In this document: positions 12,101-21,395 of the stretch, piece after piece
Position numbering within the stretch: the stretch's first letter is position 1
Layout: every line of letters starts with the position of its first letter
From: Gibbula magus
Taxonomy: Eukaryota; Mollusca; Gastropoda; Trochida; Trochidae
Reading direction: 5' to 3'
Assembly (NCBI GenBank): GCA_936450465.1
Contig: OW388296.1
Location: 54,736,431-54,800,430, forward strand
DNA length: 64,000 bases
The notes under the pieces: model-generated
Seen by the model: the letters and a program-made list of their open reading frames with translations, nothing else
The model's database searches: none
What the model was told of the DNA's origin: nothing
Made by a program: the position numbers and the translations under genes

Positions 12101-12200
12101 GTCTGCTACTTGAGGTGTCGTCTGGTTGTCGGTACGTGGCCAGCATATTGCCGACTGAATATATTCTTGCGCGGCGAGAGGTATCCAGGGTACTCGCCAT
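89..12200 (-). CDS. CNBD2: CNBD2-like cyclic nucleotide-binding protein, 5' eight coding exons (partial gene)
   Basis: Multi-exon gene read leftwards; its 3' end lies outside the window. Exons 12200-11727, 6268-6189, 5400-5283, 4953-4879, 4288-4200, 920-847, 425-349 and 172-89 all have GT-AG borders, and the phases agree at every join (0,2,0,0,2,1,0). They give 357 residues. The N-terminal ~158 are basic, Ser/Arg-rich and unrecognised. Then come a basic/hydrophobic segment (RKFRRVARLVVF), the linker FDPSKFKANKQ, a PPAERTEQEL segment, EYPARMQ, and a cNMP fold with RQGHPAASYYFILSGT and KGQSFG|ELAIINRTNRQST. The Glu of FGEL and the Arg of NRQST occupy the phosphate-binding-cassette positions that contact ribose and phosphate in this fold, so binding may be retained. 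CNBD2 (mouse CRIS) is a cAMP-binding protein required for sperm function. The domain order and the RQGH...YFILSG signature match that family; the ligand and tissue are inferred. Confidence 0.85.
349..425 (-). CDS. CNBD2: CNBD2-like coding exon 7 (residues 304-329)
   Basis: 77-bp exon, acceptor acattgcag and donor GGG|GTAAGT. It enters in phase 1 (completing a Val codon) and leaves in phase 0. It encodes VVMLMDTDRNYARPVAYLYK then GQSFG, the first half of the FGEL phosphate-binding cassette. Confidence 0.88.
847..920 (-). CDS. CNBD2: CNBD2-like coding exon 6 (residues 279-303)
   Basis: 74-bp exon, acceptor atttcctgcag and donor CAG|GTACGAG. Its first base completes a Ser codon with exon 5, and it leaves in phase 1. 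It encodes FEARRVLVRQGHP then AASYYFILSGT, the most diagnostic cNMP-domain strand pair. The acceptor and first exon bases are repeated twice more upstream in the intron (see 912-1185). Confidence 0.9.
912..1185. repeat. Three ~95-bp diverged tandem copies spanning a splice acceptor
   Basis: Units start at 912, 1005 and 1101 with gcctcgaaact, gcctcgaaact and gccttgaaact, spaced 93 and 96 bases. Each also holds a ggaaatataag-like or gttgttgaaaagtg block. The first unit is the 5' edge of exon 6 with its acceptor; the other two are intronic duplicates. Confidence 0.7.
2681..2910. repeat. 22-bp minisatellite, about ten copies
   Basis: Unit like aacatgcatattgtattata+tt repeated head to tail with g/a and t/c variants (catacatattg versus catgcatattg). 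It lies in intron 5 of the CNBD2-like gene. Confidence 0.9.
3106..4175. mobile_element. TTAA-flanked MITE interrupted by another element
   Basis: The left end TTAAaggggctgtgccacg (3106) and right end ctactacagtgccttttaa (to 4175) are diverged versions of the AGGGGCAGTAGCACG inverted repeat of the intact copies at 9370 and 47410. Internal sequence such as gactacggataat also matches those copies. The middle (3416-4150) is a later insertion of an unrelated repeat, so this is a nested pair. Confidence 0.7.
3416..4150 (+). mobile_element. Dispersed element with AGCTCATCAGG ends and 145-bp tandem core
   Basis: Left end gagccatgggctctg followed by AGCTCATCAGG (3432-3442); right end ggcctttcaggCCTGATGAGCT (to 4150), forming short terminal inverted repeats. 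Between them are four head-to-tail units of 145 bp (ctagaccttttggaactgg at 3587, 3732 and 3877, then a diverged copy), then an (acgg)n tract at about 4070-4097. The architecture resembles molluscan elements with central tandem repeats (pearl/Helitron-associated type); that class is inferred. Confidence 0.8.
4200..4288 (-). CDS. CNBD2: CNBD2-like coding exon 5 (residues 250-278)
   Basis: 89-bp exon, acceptor gatttcag and donor AG|GTACGG, entering in phase 0 and leaving in phase 2. It encodes CFQEYPARMQRLIAEVGIYE, the helix leading into the cNMP beta-roll. The TTAA at the edge of a MITE (4172-4175) lies only 24 bases beyond the donor. Confidence 0.86.
4733..4809. repeat. 14-bp tandem repeat (aacaattatacttg)n
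   Basis: Five nearly perfect copies of aacaattatacttg in intron 4 of the CNBD2-like gene. There are no spacers, so it is not CRISPR-like. Confidence 0.95.
4879..4953 (-). CDS. CNBD2: CNBD2-like coding exon 4 (residues 225-249)
   Basis: 75-bp exon, exactly 25 codons. Acceptor catttcag; donor TCG|GTAAATC; phase 0 at both ends. It encodes ISDDIKRILCKPPAERTEQE, matching the conserved 'ILS.PP..RTEEQL' segment of CNBD2-type proteins. Confidence 0.85.
5283..5400 (-). CDS. CNBD2: CNBD2-like coding exon 3 (residues 185-224)
   Basis: 118-bp exon. Acceptor ttttttgtacag; donor CAG|GTGTGT. The first base completes the AGA codon begun in exon 2, and the exon ends in phase 0. It carries an acidic run (NNDDDE) and the family-like linker motif FDPSKFKANKQ that precedes the cNMP domain. 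Confidence 0.82.
5618..6100. mobile_element. Old TIR element in intron 2 of the CNBD2-like gene
   Basis: Left ttctctttccatacaggtta and right gagtaacctctgtgggaaga form diverged inverted repeats. They match the better preserved ends of the element at 25892-26275. The interior has no recognisable coding content. Confidence 0.5.
6189..6268 (-). CDS. CNBD2: CNBD2-like coding exon 2 (residues 159-184)
   Basis: 80-bp exon, acceptor gttgtacag and donor CAG|GTAAGATG. It enters in phase 0 and leaves in phase 2. It encodes the basic then hydrophobic segment RLLLRKFRRVARLVVFCIRE, as found N-terminal to the cNMP domain in CNBD2 relatives. A further exon in the 5.5-kb upstream intron cannot be excluded, but none is needed by phase. 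Confidence 0.75.
7937..8273. mobile_element. MITE with TTAA flanks, reverse orientation copy
   Basis: TTAAcggggcagtagcacg at the left and ttacggccccttTAA at the right. The interior reads as the reverse of the 9370 copy (catggg, gccgccatg, gataat, gatgttttacc blocks). Length 337 bp with both TTAA. Located in intron 1 of the CNBD2-like gene. Confidence 0.8.
9370..9731. mobile_element. 362-bp MITE with TTAA flanks
   Basis: Inverted repeats AGGGGCAGTAGCACGTTTTTT and its complement, flanked by TTAA on both sides. The same length, 362 bp including TTAA, is found at 47410 and 49285. TTAA targeting is the hallmark of piggyBac-type elements; no transposase is encoded. The short open frame across its right half is a by-product of the element. 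Confidence 0.9.
10260..10327. repeat. Near-perfect 28-bp hairpin
   Basis: Left arm aagaagacaaatattttatg... and right arm ...cataaaatagttgtcttctt pair with one or two mismatches around a 12-base loop (10288-10299). Located in intron 1 of the CNBD2-like gene. Confidence 0.9.
11322..11372. repeat. TA-rich simple repeat
   Basis: Alternating tatata/gatata tract with interruptions just downstream of exon 1 of the CNBD2-like gene. Confidence 0.7.
11727..12200 (-). CDS. CNBD2: CNBD2-like coding exon 1 (residues 1-158)
   Basis: The ATG at 12200-12198 opens a 158-codon exon ending AAG|GTAATT, phase 0. Reading through the donor gives only four more codons before a stop, so the splice is preferred over an intronless 162-residue protein. 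The product is basic, with Ser/Thr/Arg-rich stretches and a charged C-terminal helix (ERRRSKLIQLKKTTTK) leading into the next exon. This N-terminal part matches nothing I know; N-terminal variability would be expected for the family. Sequence just before the ATG (ctgattcag) resembles an acceptor. If it joins the upstream donor at 12460, an in-frame TGA lies directly before the ATG, supporting this start. Confidence 0.75.
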
Positions 12201-12460
12201 CTGAATCAGAGCAGGTGGAAGTTCCCAGACTATTTACCAGCAGTGCCAATTACCCTTCTCAAGATTTCATATTTGTTTGCTTTTACTGATTTACGAGATG
12301 GTATCACATATAACGCATTTCAAACGTTCTTGTCGAATTTGACATGAAAGTATCATGAAAGAAAACCGTTTACCCATTCCCCGTTTGTTTCTTGAAAGTC
12401 ATGATTGATTGTCGAAGTCAAATGTCACCCAAAACGGTCCTGTCCGAAAAGTCAACTTAC

Positions 12461-12560
12461 GCGTCAAACCAGAGACAAATTGGAGTCGGTCGGGGCTAGA
12501 TTAGCTGGATCTCTCTTAGTAATATTTGATAACAGGAAGCCGAACATGCGGGGTTAGAGT
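12461..12560 (-). other. CNBD2: Possible 5' UTR exon of the CNBD2-like gene
   Basis: A strong minus-strand donor, GACGC|GTAAGTTG at 12461/12460, is followed about 260 bases later by an acceptor-like ctgattcag abutting the ATG at 12200. The 5' border is a guess and no TATA box is obvious. A second strong donor, ACAG|GTGAGTATCGG near 14004, could mark an alternative first exon. Confidence 0.35.
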
Positions 12561-13171
12561 GAGTTGTGAATTATGTATGTGTATCTGGGCGTAATTAGTC
12601 TCTATGAGACACTGGAGATTCCGCATCAGTGATAGCATCACGGAGTATAACGCTGCAGTATATCTGCACCTCGTAATCCTGGCCACTTTATCAACACCAT
12701 GAACGATGTTTTAGCAATTTTGAATTTGGTGATTACAGAAATATAATAACAAGTGCTTTTTCACTTTTTTGTTTGTTTTCATAAACAGGTCAAACATACA
12801 AATGATATTTTTAAAACTGACCATTGGTGTGGGTGGTATTGAGGTTTCCTTTATGAATATAGTGTTACATCAGTGGAAAGACCAGTCTGGGATTTTTTTA
12901 AAAGTCCATGTACAAGTCAGAATGCATAACACGTTACTTAGGCTGTCATCCAGACCCTAGAGCAAAATATTCAATTTACGACCAACCCAGTCTAGAAAAT
13001 TATAGCAAGTCTAGATTACTCAGATAAAGGTATCTTTAGGGTTCCATTTGTATAAATATTTGAATTGTTTGTAAAATGGTGTTGGTGACAAAAAAATATT
13101 TCTAGGACTAAATGTTAGGCTCCACGTTCCTTACATACCATAGCGCCATTTCAACTGTTTTAGTTTGTACC
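12561..13171. other. Upstream flank of the CNBD2-like gene, no feature recognised
   Basis: I see no coding signal. The promoter of the CNBD2-like gene may lie here, but there is no clear TATA box or other landmark. Confidence 0.4.
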
Positions 13172-13273
13172 TTAAACATTACATACTATTTATAAAGACA
13201 CTGTAAACATAGTAATATATTGATTTATTATATCATTATATTTACAGTGTCATTTATATTACGTAATGTTTAA
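13172..13273. repeat. Long imperfect hairpin with repeated ACTGTAAACAT
   Basis: Arm 13172-13214 (ttaaacattacatac...gacactgtaaacatagtaa) pairs with 13237-13273 (...tttacagtgtc...acgtaatgtttaa). Two more actgtaaacat units follow near 13302 and 13321. Probably a small foldback element. Confidence 0.65.
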
Positions 13274-16200
13274 GTTGAGAACTAAATTAATAACACTGTA
13301 AACATTACAATTTAAATTTCACTGTAAACATAATAATGCAAATGGCGACTACCGTGTAAACAAACAAACGCATTGCTTATTCCTTTTTTAAAATGGACTA
13401 GTTTCATCCTTAATTACTGAAAAGTTAGAGGTATAGTTCTATTCTATGTTATTTGAGTGGTTCATATGTTCATGTTCATATCACCATTTATTAACTGCAA
13501 AGTTAATAAGAGACAAATTATTAATCTAAAATGAATGGCATTTGCAAGACTTTGGATTGACTAGCATGAACATAATTGTTTCAATTGTTGAAATGACTTT
13601 CAAATCCCTAAATTAGTAATGATTAAACTTCTACATTGGATGTTACAAAAACAAGAAGGCATATACAATAAATATATTGAATGTTTAGCATTTACAAAGG
13701 TAACCATACAGATATTAGTTCTGTTAGTATCACAATATACTAGGATATTTAAAACATATTTTCCCAATTTCATCGATATCATTTGAACTGCATGTATACT
13801 GGTTGCAAATTAGACACATACACCTGTGAACAACATCTACATGCAACTATCTCAACATTATCTCACCTGTGAAATCTTGTCTCTGCACACCTCTCTCCCC
13901 TTCTTACCTCCTCAATTGTCGGATTCCAAGTGAGATAAGTATATTATCTACATTGTTGAAGACGCTCTTATAGATCACCTTTCCCTGTTGCGAACCGATA
14001 CTCACCTGTAATCAACGCCACAGGTAAATCCAGGTGTATATCTTTCTGTCAGATACACCGGTTGAAGTATTCACGATACACAGGTATACTGCACTGCATG
14101 GGGTTGTCGTTCAGCTCGCGTGTTGAGCTTCTGTAATCTTGAGGGTCAGTTGTTCCAAACATGGCTATTGTTTTATTCGCAAAAAATAGTTTTTCCCATC
14201 ATTTATTATAACGTATATAGGTAGGTCCCGATGAGGGTGAGGTGAGGTGATGTGGATTTAGATATATGTATGTATGGAGTGTTCGCCATTCTAGGTAACT
14301 TGTGTTAGTATACTGTTGATAGGTAAGCTGTTCAAAAGTTTCAACTGTTTAGTCTAAATACCTAATAGTATAGATATGACCATAGAAAGACACAGAACTG
14401 CCGTAACTTCTGAATCAGCATGATAAACAGTTGAAATTGGCAATTACATGTAGATAATTAAACAATTAAATTTAGAAAGATAAATGATAGAACGTCGTCA
14501 TTAATGAAATGTATTATTTTGATGTCGCTACTAACTAGTCCAGGGAAGTCCACCTGACAGTTTTATTTTCTGAATCAATGCCATATACAAGTTTGATAAT
14601 TCTACGATCTATAATGTGTAGCTAGTTCAAACATGTTAATGGACTCATTGAAATTATGAAAAATTGGCGCAGCGTACGGTTAGTTTTACCAGTTATATTC
14701 AATGTCACTATCGTTAACAAGTTATTTCAAAGACTTTGCCAAGTACATAATTATATGTTAAGGGTTGCTATTATAAATGTGTTCACTTTTCTGTGTAGAC
14801 AAGCTCATTTCAGTCTTACAACTCTTTATTAGTAAGTTAATAAATTTTAGTTGTGAAAACAATTATGATAAGGACAGGAGATATATCTTTGTCTAAAATA
14901 TGCTTGTGTGTGTTCAATTCACAGTTGTCTAGTCTCAACCGAGGATGGTTGACCTCCTCCCTCTGATATTGTCGAAGAATCCTGACATTGTTTGTCACTC
15001 TAGGACACTAGGTGTACATGTATCTTGCATCTGTGCCACAGTCTCAGTTAGTTTGCCACCGTTGACACATTGCCTTATTTATGGCTACTAAAAATTATTT
15101 TGGAACTGGGCTAAAGTCCTCAATGTCGATGTGTGTTCTTGCAGACTTGATACGATAGGATAATCTGCCCCCTCACTGCACACGATGACGTCAGTTAAAG
15201 CATGCATCTTGATTAGTTGTAAATATGCCAACAAACTGTCATTTCCATCTCTGAAAGGTTGATGCTGACAAGATGATCCAATATATCAGTGAGGTTGATC
15301 AAATCTGCGTGCTAATTAACTCACTGGTTAATCTTTCACTATCGAATTGTCAATCCAGCGTCATCAAGGTATTTGTATCTGTTAGACTATCTACATTCGC
15401 TGATTGTGTAAGACGCGTTTGACTCGTATCGCTAAAACAACCAGCCCGTATGACTTGAACATGAGCAATATTGGCGGTGCCATGATGAGAAGAATAATGA
15501 GCGATCATCATCTTTCAAATCACGACATTTCCTTGACAGATATGTACATGCTGTAAATAGCGATGCGTAACCAGTCAAAGCGTTACAGGTCAAAGCTTCT
15601 CTCACAATCAGGGGATTTGTAGTAGTCTAACGGATATAAATACCCTCATGAAGTAGGATGAGATTTGTCTTGTGTTATTACAAGCTTCTGCGACCAAAGT
15701 GGAAAACGGGTTATGTTCTATGAGATTCCCTTGCCCCTACACTTGTTTTTAAGTGATTCATGTTGCTGCAGTAGATTGATGTATGACATTCACAAGTTAA
15801 TGCGATGAAGAAACAAGGCAATTCCATATGTATGTTTTGTTATCTTTGGTACACCAGGATCTATGATGAGACGGGCATTTTCAGGTCAACAGTTGCAATA
15901 AGTCCTTGACAGACATATTGGAACTGATTGTTTTCAGATACATGTAGTTCAATTTGCTCAATATTTTCACTTTTACATGTTATTTTAATGAAAGAACTTA
16001 AACTAACAAGAACGTTTCATGAGATGTGTGTTAATATTTGTTGAAACTGCATGTTGTGATTGAGTAACTAAGTTTCAGTATCCCTACACTTAAAGAGTAT
16101 GTAGTTGTCGATAAATCTGCATTTGTGTTTCACAACTGTAAACACCAATTTACATAAATAAGATTTCTCAATAGCAGCCAATGTTGAAACAAGGCTGTTG

Positions 16201-16304
16201 AATATCTAGAATAAAGGGTTGTTGATTCATAACCATTGCGAAATACGACTGTAACGTCCAGGCATTGGATTAGCTTGTTCATTCTCCAAGTTAGCTCTCC
16301 CCAT

Positions 16305-16440
16305 TTAAAGGGGGTGTAGCACGTATTCTCATTGGAATAAAGAGAGCTCACACATTGCCAAAAAAGTACAAATCACAAAACAATCCTCCTCAATCAATAA
16401 ACCGTCAACAGTTCCAAAACGTAGTGCATGGTTCGCTTAA
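16305..16440. mobile_element. 5' fragment of the TTAA MITE family
   Basis: TTAAagggggtgtagcacg at 16305 begins like the longer MITE variant at 3106 and 50698 (aataaagagagctcacac, caatcctcc). There is no right end; the sequence runs into the LINE fragment. Confidence 0.5.
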
Positions 16441-16446
16441 GCAACG

Positions 16447-16733
16447 AAAATCCATTTTCCTTTTAAGGTGCTCACACTAAAATGACTGCATGCAGAGTCT
16501 CTTGAAGGATGAGACAGAGTCTGCAGGTCTGATTTTAGCGGAAGGGAATTCCAGAGATTGGGTGCAGCTACTGAGAAGGCATTATCGGCAAGTTGAGAGT
16601 TTGTGGGCGGCACAGAGAGCTGGTATTTTGATGTCGACCTTTGGGATCTTGGAGGCTGATAGTATGACAGTAGATCTTTGAGGTATTGCGGGAAGGACTC
16701 GTTATTCAGAGTGGAGTAGGTCAATTGCTTCAA
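16447..16733 (-). pseudogene. LINE C-terminal fragment (CR1/L2-like)
   Basis: The minus-strand frame holds YLKDLLSYYQPPRSQRS and then FSVAAPNLWNSLPLKS, the characteristic C-terminal end of CR1/L2-like reverse transcriptases. No start or upstream domain is present here; the preceding part lies at 17545-18216, separated by an insert. Decayed. Confidence 0.75.
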
Positions 16734-17012
16734 TTTACACCCATTGGAAAGTTATTTCTTGTGTTGTGTCGTGGCTGTATTGATATTTTTCTAGTATGAT
16801 ATGCATATGTATGTATAGGAACCAATCAATGTCTGCTTTGTGTAAGAATGAAGGATTTAGTTTGAAACCTTCCTTTCGAGTTAGTCATGAGTGTATTGGG
16901 AATATGTCCTTGATGTATGTAGTCATGTCGTACCAATAAACCAAATATCGCTTTTAAAGGCATTTATCAAATTATTGTATAAAAAGAGTGTTCCGCGGGA
17001 GTGTAAGGCAAA

Positions 17013-17110
17013 TAATGACCCGATTGCCTCGTGTTATGGCATTAAACTCTGCTCTGGCTAACGCCCTCGCGAGTTTGTATGCCATAACCGCTCGGCACCG
17101 GGTCATAATA
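17013..17110. repeat. Inverted-repeat element, GGGTCATTATT / AATAATGACCC ends
   Basis: aataatgacccga...gttatggcat (left) pairs with atgccataaccg...cgggtcataataa (right) around a core containing ctaacgccctcgcgag. A short foldback element inside the LINE-splitting insert. Confidence 0.65.
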
Positions 17111-17531
17111 ATTTCATCTAACGACTTCAGGGGTCCATTCCCAGATTGTGAAGGGTTCTCAAATAGTTTTTTTCTATCTTATCAACCGACTATAGGGTCG
17201 ATTCCTAGATTGTGATGGGTTCTTAAATAGATTTTCTGTCTTATCAACAGACTACATGGGTCGATTCCTAGATTGTGAAGGGTTATAGCATTTCATCAAA
17301 CGACTACAGGGGTCGATTCCTAGATTATGAAGGGTTCTCAAATAGTTTTTGCTATCTTATCAACCGACTATAGGGTCGATTCCTAGATTGTGATGGGTTC
17401 TTAAATAGATTTTCTGTCTTATCAACAAACTACATGGGTCGATTCCTAGATTGTGAAGGGTTATAGCATTTCATCTAACGACTACAGGGGTCGATTCCTA
17501 GATTGTGAAGGGTTCTCAAATAGTTTTTGCT
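17111..17531. repeat. Higher-order tandem array, a-b-c unit of ~178 bp
   Basis: Seven ~59-bp subunits share gggtcgattcctagattgtg but fall into three types in the order a-b-c-a-b-c-a. Type a begins atttcatcNaacgactNcag at 17111, 17290 and 17468, giving periods of 179 and 178 bases. Confidence 0.9.
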
Positions 17532-17544
17532 ATCTTATCTATCT

Positions 17545-18216
17545 ATTACGTAATGCGGTCTCCACAGGGAGCCAGTGGAGTTCACAGAGACTTGGGGTGA
17601 TGTGTTCGGAAGGCTTTGTGCGGATGATCATGCGGGCTGGGGGTATTGGATGACTGTTGTGCAACTGATGAGGGAGTTGCAGTAATCTAATCTAGAAGTT
17701 ACAAAGGAGTTAATCATAGTTTTGCAGGTCTTAGAGTCAATGTATTCTCGTATTTTTCCTATCTTGGCAGTATTCAGTACTTGACTCTTACGTGACATGG
17801 ATTTGTCCATGAAGACAAAGATTGTTGACTTGAGGTGATGGCTTTACACATGCAGAGACGACAGAGATGTTGATATCAGGAATCTTGAAACTTGATGTTG
17901 CGTCCCGAATACTATGAAGTCAGTCTTATCGCCATTGAGCTTGAGGAATGGAGGTCATCCACTGGTGGAGGTCAGCGATACAGTCTTCCATTGATGGTAC
18001 AGATGATACATTGGTTGGCCTGACGGAGATACACCACTGCTGGTCGTCAGCATATCCATGGAACATTGTTGAGTGATTCCTGAAGATACTGCAGTTTCGC
18101 ATGTTATGACACCGTTTTCTGTAACTATGGACGAGCGGGTCACGTAATGGGATGTTAACGTTTATGATATATGTCAATTTGTAACATTGTGCAACAGAGT
18201 ATTCCGTGTAAACCAA
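17545..18216 (-). pseudogene. Reverse transcriptase relic (CR1/L2-like LINE)
   Basis: Minus-strand frames contain HGYADDQQWCISV (the YADD catalytic box), then LHQWMTS, DKTDFIVFGTQHQ, a RKSQVLNT block, SFVTSRLDYCNSL and LHWLPVETALRN, in the order expected for a CR1/L2-like reverse transcriptase. Frameshifts and stops break it. The element resumes at 16733 after an ~0.8-kb insert. Confidence 0.8.
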
Positions 18217-18774
18217 TGATCATGTGCGTTTTTAAGTGTACGTCTTGCGTCTTCAGTTACAACTGCATTTGAAATTTCATTTCTTGTCAAGTGTTTACTT
18301 GTCCTGAAACCTAAATTTTGTTTTGGTCGCAATAAACACGTTATTGCTCTTCAAGTGTGCTTGGGAACGAGCTGAACACTGTTAATTGGACATTAGATCT
18401 CTGAATATTATTGTGGTCAATCGTGGTCACCCATAACGCCTCAATAAGCTACATTAGAGCCTGGTCACTCCTCGCCCATTCTTTGTCGATTCACTGACCG
18501 GTCAAGTCGAATACACAGTTTCGTATGTGCCGTATTCCGATATTAATTCTCGTCAATAATCTGATGACCCCCTCGTCCCACCCTAACCTTTACCATGTGC
18601 AAGTGCATAGCATTGGTTTCATTGTTTCATTATTGCATTGGTTTCGAAAGTAGCTAGTGATATATGTAGTGAAATCGTGATGTATCAGCTTTATTTTATA
18701 AATAGAGATAACAAACGTGTCAGGAAGCATATTTGATCCTCTGTGTGTCATTGAATGCAAGAGAAGCTCCCCCC

Positions 18775-18776
<2 letters not shown>

Positions 18777-18809
<33 letters not shown>
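18777..18809. repeat. (CA)n microsatellite
   Basis: About sixteen perfect CA units followed by ctcccttcacc. Confidence 0.98.
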
Positions 18810-18811
<2 letters not shown>

Positions 18812-19769
18812 CCTTCACCCCCTGCATATTGCCATGTGGTTTAGTATGACGTACAGTACGCTATACCGACTGCCGTTGTATGACTGCCAGTGGATGTGAA
18901 TGAACATTTATTTAGGATGTAGATGTATCTTGGTACCGATACAAGATGTTGATAATAAATGAAGGTAGGTGAACAGTCATTGAAGATGTGTCGGTATCTC
19001 AGTACAGACGCACGATATTCACAATAAAGGACAGTTCTTTAGAGTGTATCTGTCGCAGTACGGATCGTGAGATCTATTGATAAGCAGTATAACTGGGTGA
19101 ACAGTCATTTAGGATGCACCCAGTCACTCCGGTCTTACCCGGGCAAAGTGTAGCGAGTCCGCTGTGAAGAGATGGCGTGTTGTTGTATGGTTGTAAATGA
19201 GAAAACACATTTAATCATGGTCACGGTTTGTTATCAGTTGGCAGCGTGTAAAGATCAATGACTGATATCAGCAGTGCTCTGACGTCATGAAACACTGCTG
19301 TGACGTCACTTATCACTTATCACATGACGGTGACGGTGACAAAACTCGAACAAACGTGGCACGCTTTTATTGTATATATTTCGGGAGGGTCGTTTGGTGT
19401 GCTGTATGTGCACCGTTTATTGTGCAGCGTTCCATATACCAATAATATATGTACGACGATGAGAATGTTGATAATATAAGACGAGTATTTTGAATAATTA
19501 CTTTAGACGTTGTTATTCATAAGATATGTCTTGCATTTCTACACCAACTTTATATTAATAAATTCCTTTATTGTTGTTGTTGTTCTGGTATATTTTCATT
19601 TTGAATGGATTTTACTTGCACTTTCTATCAAGATCAAGTGCCGAAAATAAATGTTGCATTGTATCTGTTTTGAAAGAAAATGGTCTATCAGATTCAGAAA
19701 ATGGTATGTATGGATGGTTCATCTAAAATGTGTTGTGTTATAAATGGTCCATGAATCAACAGGAATGTT
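18810..19769. other. Intergenic, paired TGACGTCA sites, no gene recognised
   Basis: No coding exon stands out. TGACGTCA occurs at 19280 and 19301 next to ctgatatcag, a configuration shared with several other loci in the window. Confidence 0.5.
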
Positions 19770-19781
19770 ACACTGCAATTC

Positions 19782-20087
19782 GGGGGCGGGATAGCGCAGT
19801 GGTTAGCGCGTTCGGCTTCGGATCAAGAGGTCCGGGGTTCGAAACCCGCCAGGGGCAAGGCAACTTTGTCTGCAGTAGAGAACTGTTCTACACGCAGTAA
19901 GGTTTGGGTGCACTGAATTTCAGCGTAGTACCACCCACGGTTTCCTAGTTCCAGCCGATGCTCGCAGGTTTCACCGCAATGCATAGCCACATGGCGTTGC
20001 GGGCTTTCTCCCTGCCATAATACTAGCAGCCGCGATATAAGTGAAATATTCTTGAAAGCAGCGTTAAACCCCACCTCACCTCACCTC
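19782..20087 (+). mobile_element. tRNA-derived SINE with 12-bp target-site duplication
   Basis: Starts gggggcgggatagcgcagtg with an A-box-like TAGCGCAGTGG and a B-box-like GGTTCGAAACC about 50 bases on, as in a tRNA-derived RNA polymerase III promoter. A tRNA-unrelated body follows, then a 3' tail of (cctca)n. The direct repeat acactgcaattc occurs at 19770-19781 and 20088-20099. A diverged minus-strand copy of the body lies at 47935-48090. Confidence 0.92.
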
Positions 20088-20649
20088 ACACTGCAATTCA
20101 CAATCCCACTTATTGATAAAGGAAGGAAGGAATTAAAACTAGTACTTTGATCTTCCGTTTGTTTTGCAAATATATTAGAAGCAGAGTAAATATATGTAAT
20201 TCAAGATTCCTTTCTATTTTAATTTTTAAGATGATTTGATATATTGTTTTTGTCGCCTGTATAAAATGATAATATAGAATAATGTGGATATCATATTCTT
20301 TTTGAATTTTGAAAGGACAGTTTCAATCTAAAACATCTGTTATAACGTATATTAATTTTGGGTGTTTTTTTATAGTAGCGCCTAAATCCGGAGAGTTTTT
20401 GCGTTTGAATCATCCCTTTTATTTGGGTACTTGGAAACCTTAATCATTTGTATTACATTTAAGCTGGATTCTTTTTCATTTATCAGGTTTATTTTTCCAG
20501 ATTGTTTGTTAATAAACAATGACATGCTTAGCTATGTTACTTTCCGACATGTTCATACAATGCTATAAATTGAAGCGCTTGGTTATTTGGTGAATTAGAA
20601 ATAGTCTATAGAAGCGCTCATAAAATGTATAACGGGCTGCCTCAATTCG

Positions 20650-21010
20650 TTACTTTGAATATAAAGAGAATTCTAAACGACGTCTCGTTTAATAACATAT
20701 TTATTAAATGAGTGAATGGTTTGGCATTTGACGAGCGAAAGCGAGTTAGATACCGATACCATTCACGAGTTTTATAAAAATGTAACGGAACCGAGTTAAG
20801 TATTTTATGTATTGCTCACTGATTTAAATCAAGGTAATTCCACGAACTCGTCGATAAATGGGACACACTCGATTGCGACCGCAGCTCTAATATTGTGACG
20901 TCATAGGGCCTAATGACGTCACGTCAATCAGCAGCACACGATGTTATTACACAATATGTAATAACATTGTAGATTTATTAAACAGCGATATCTTCAACGG
21001 GCGAGTAATA
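20650..21010. repeat. Dispersed palindromic repeat with paired TGACGTCA
   Basis: Contains gagtgaatggtttggcattt, gagcgaaagcgag, two TGACGTCA sites (20896, 20914) and cgggcgagtaataa. Parts recur at 36785-36960 (agtgaatggtttggtatc, gggcgagtaataaa), 34330-34450 and 60838-60910. Class unknown. Confidence 0.5.
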
Positions 21011-21395
21011 AAGTGAAATAGAACTATCAATTACGTCACATTCGGAAAGTTTAACATAGTATCTAATAATTTTTACCATGTGACCAAGTGCTGATAAAAT
21101 CTTGACAACTGTGATGAAATTGACAATTAGCGTTCAGCTAATTTTAACCGCTGACTCAGTTTTCTAATGAACTGTAATGACTTTATGTTGATTGCATTAA
21201 GTTAATGTTTAGTCAGAGTCAAGAGATTATTAGGTCAAAAACCAATACAAATTCACTCTTAAATTTAGCTGTGCACATGGCGAGGTACATATTTAGACAG
21301 TAAAGACATAGTAGTAATAATAGTATTGATATTTCCCATGAGTGAGGATATATATAAGTAATCAAACTCACAAAATTAAAGTCAACTTTGTTTCT

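Noticed and set aside
19782..19860. Functional tRNA gene
   Set aside because: A and B boxes are present, but the sequence continues into a SINE body with tail and target duplication, and no full cloverleaf is evident.
19823..20074. 83-codon minus-strand open frame
   Set aside because: Lies entirely inside the SINE and is antisense to it.
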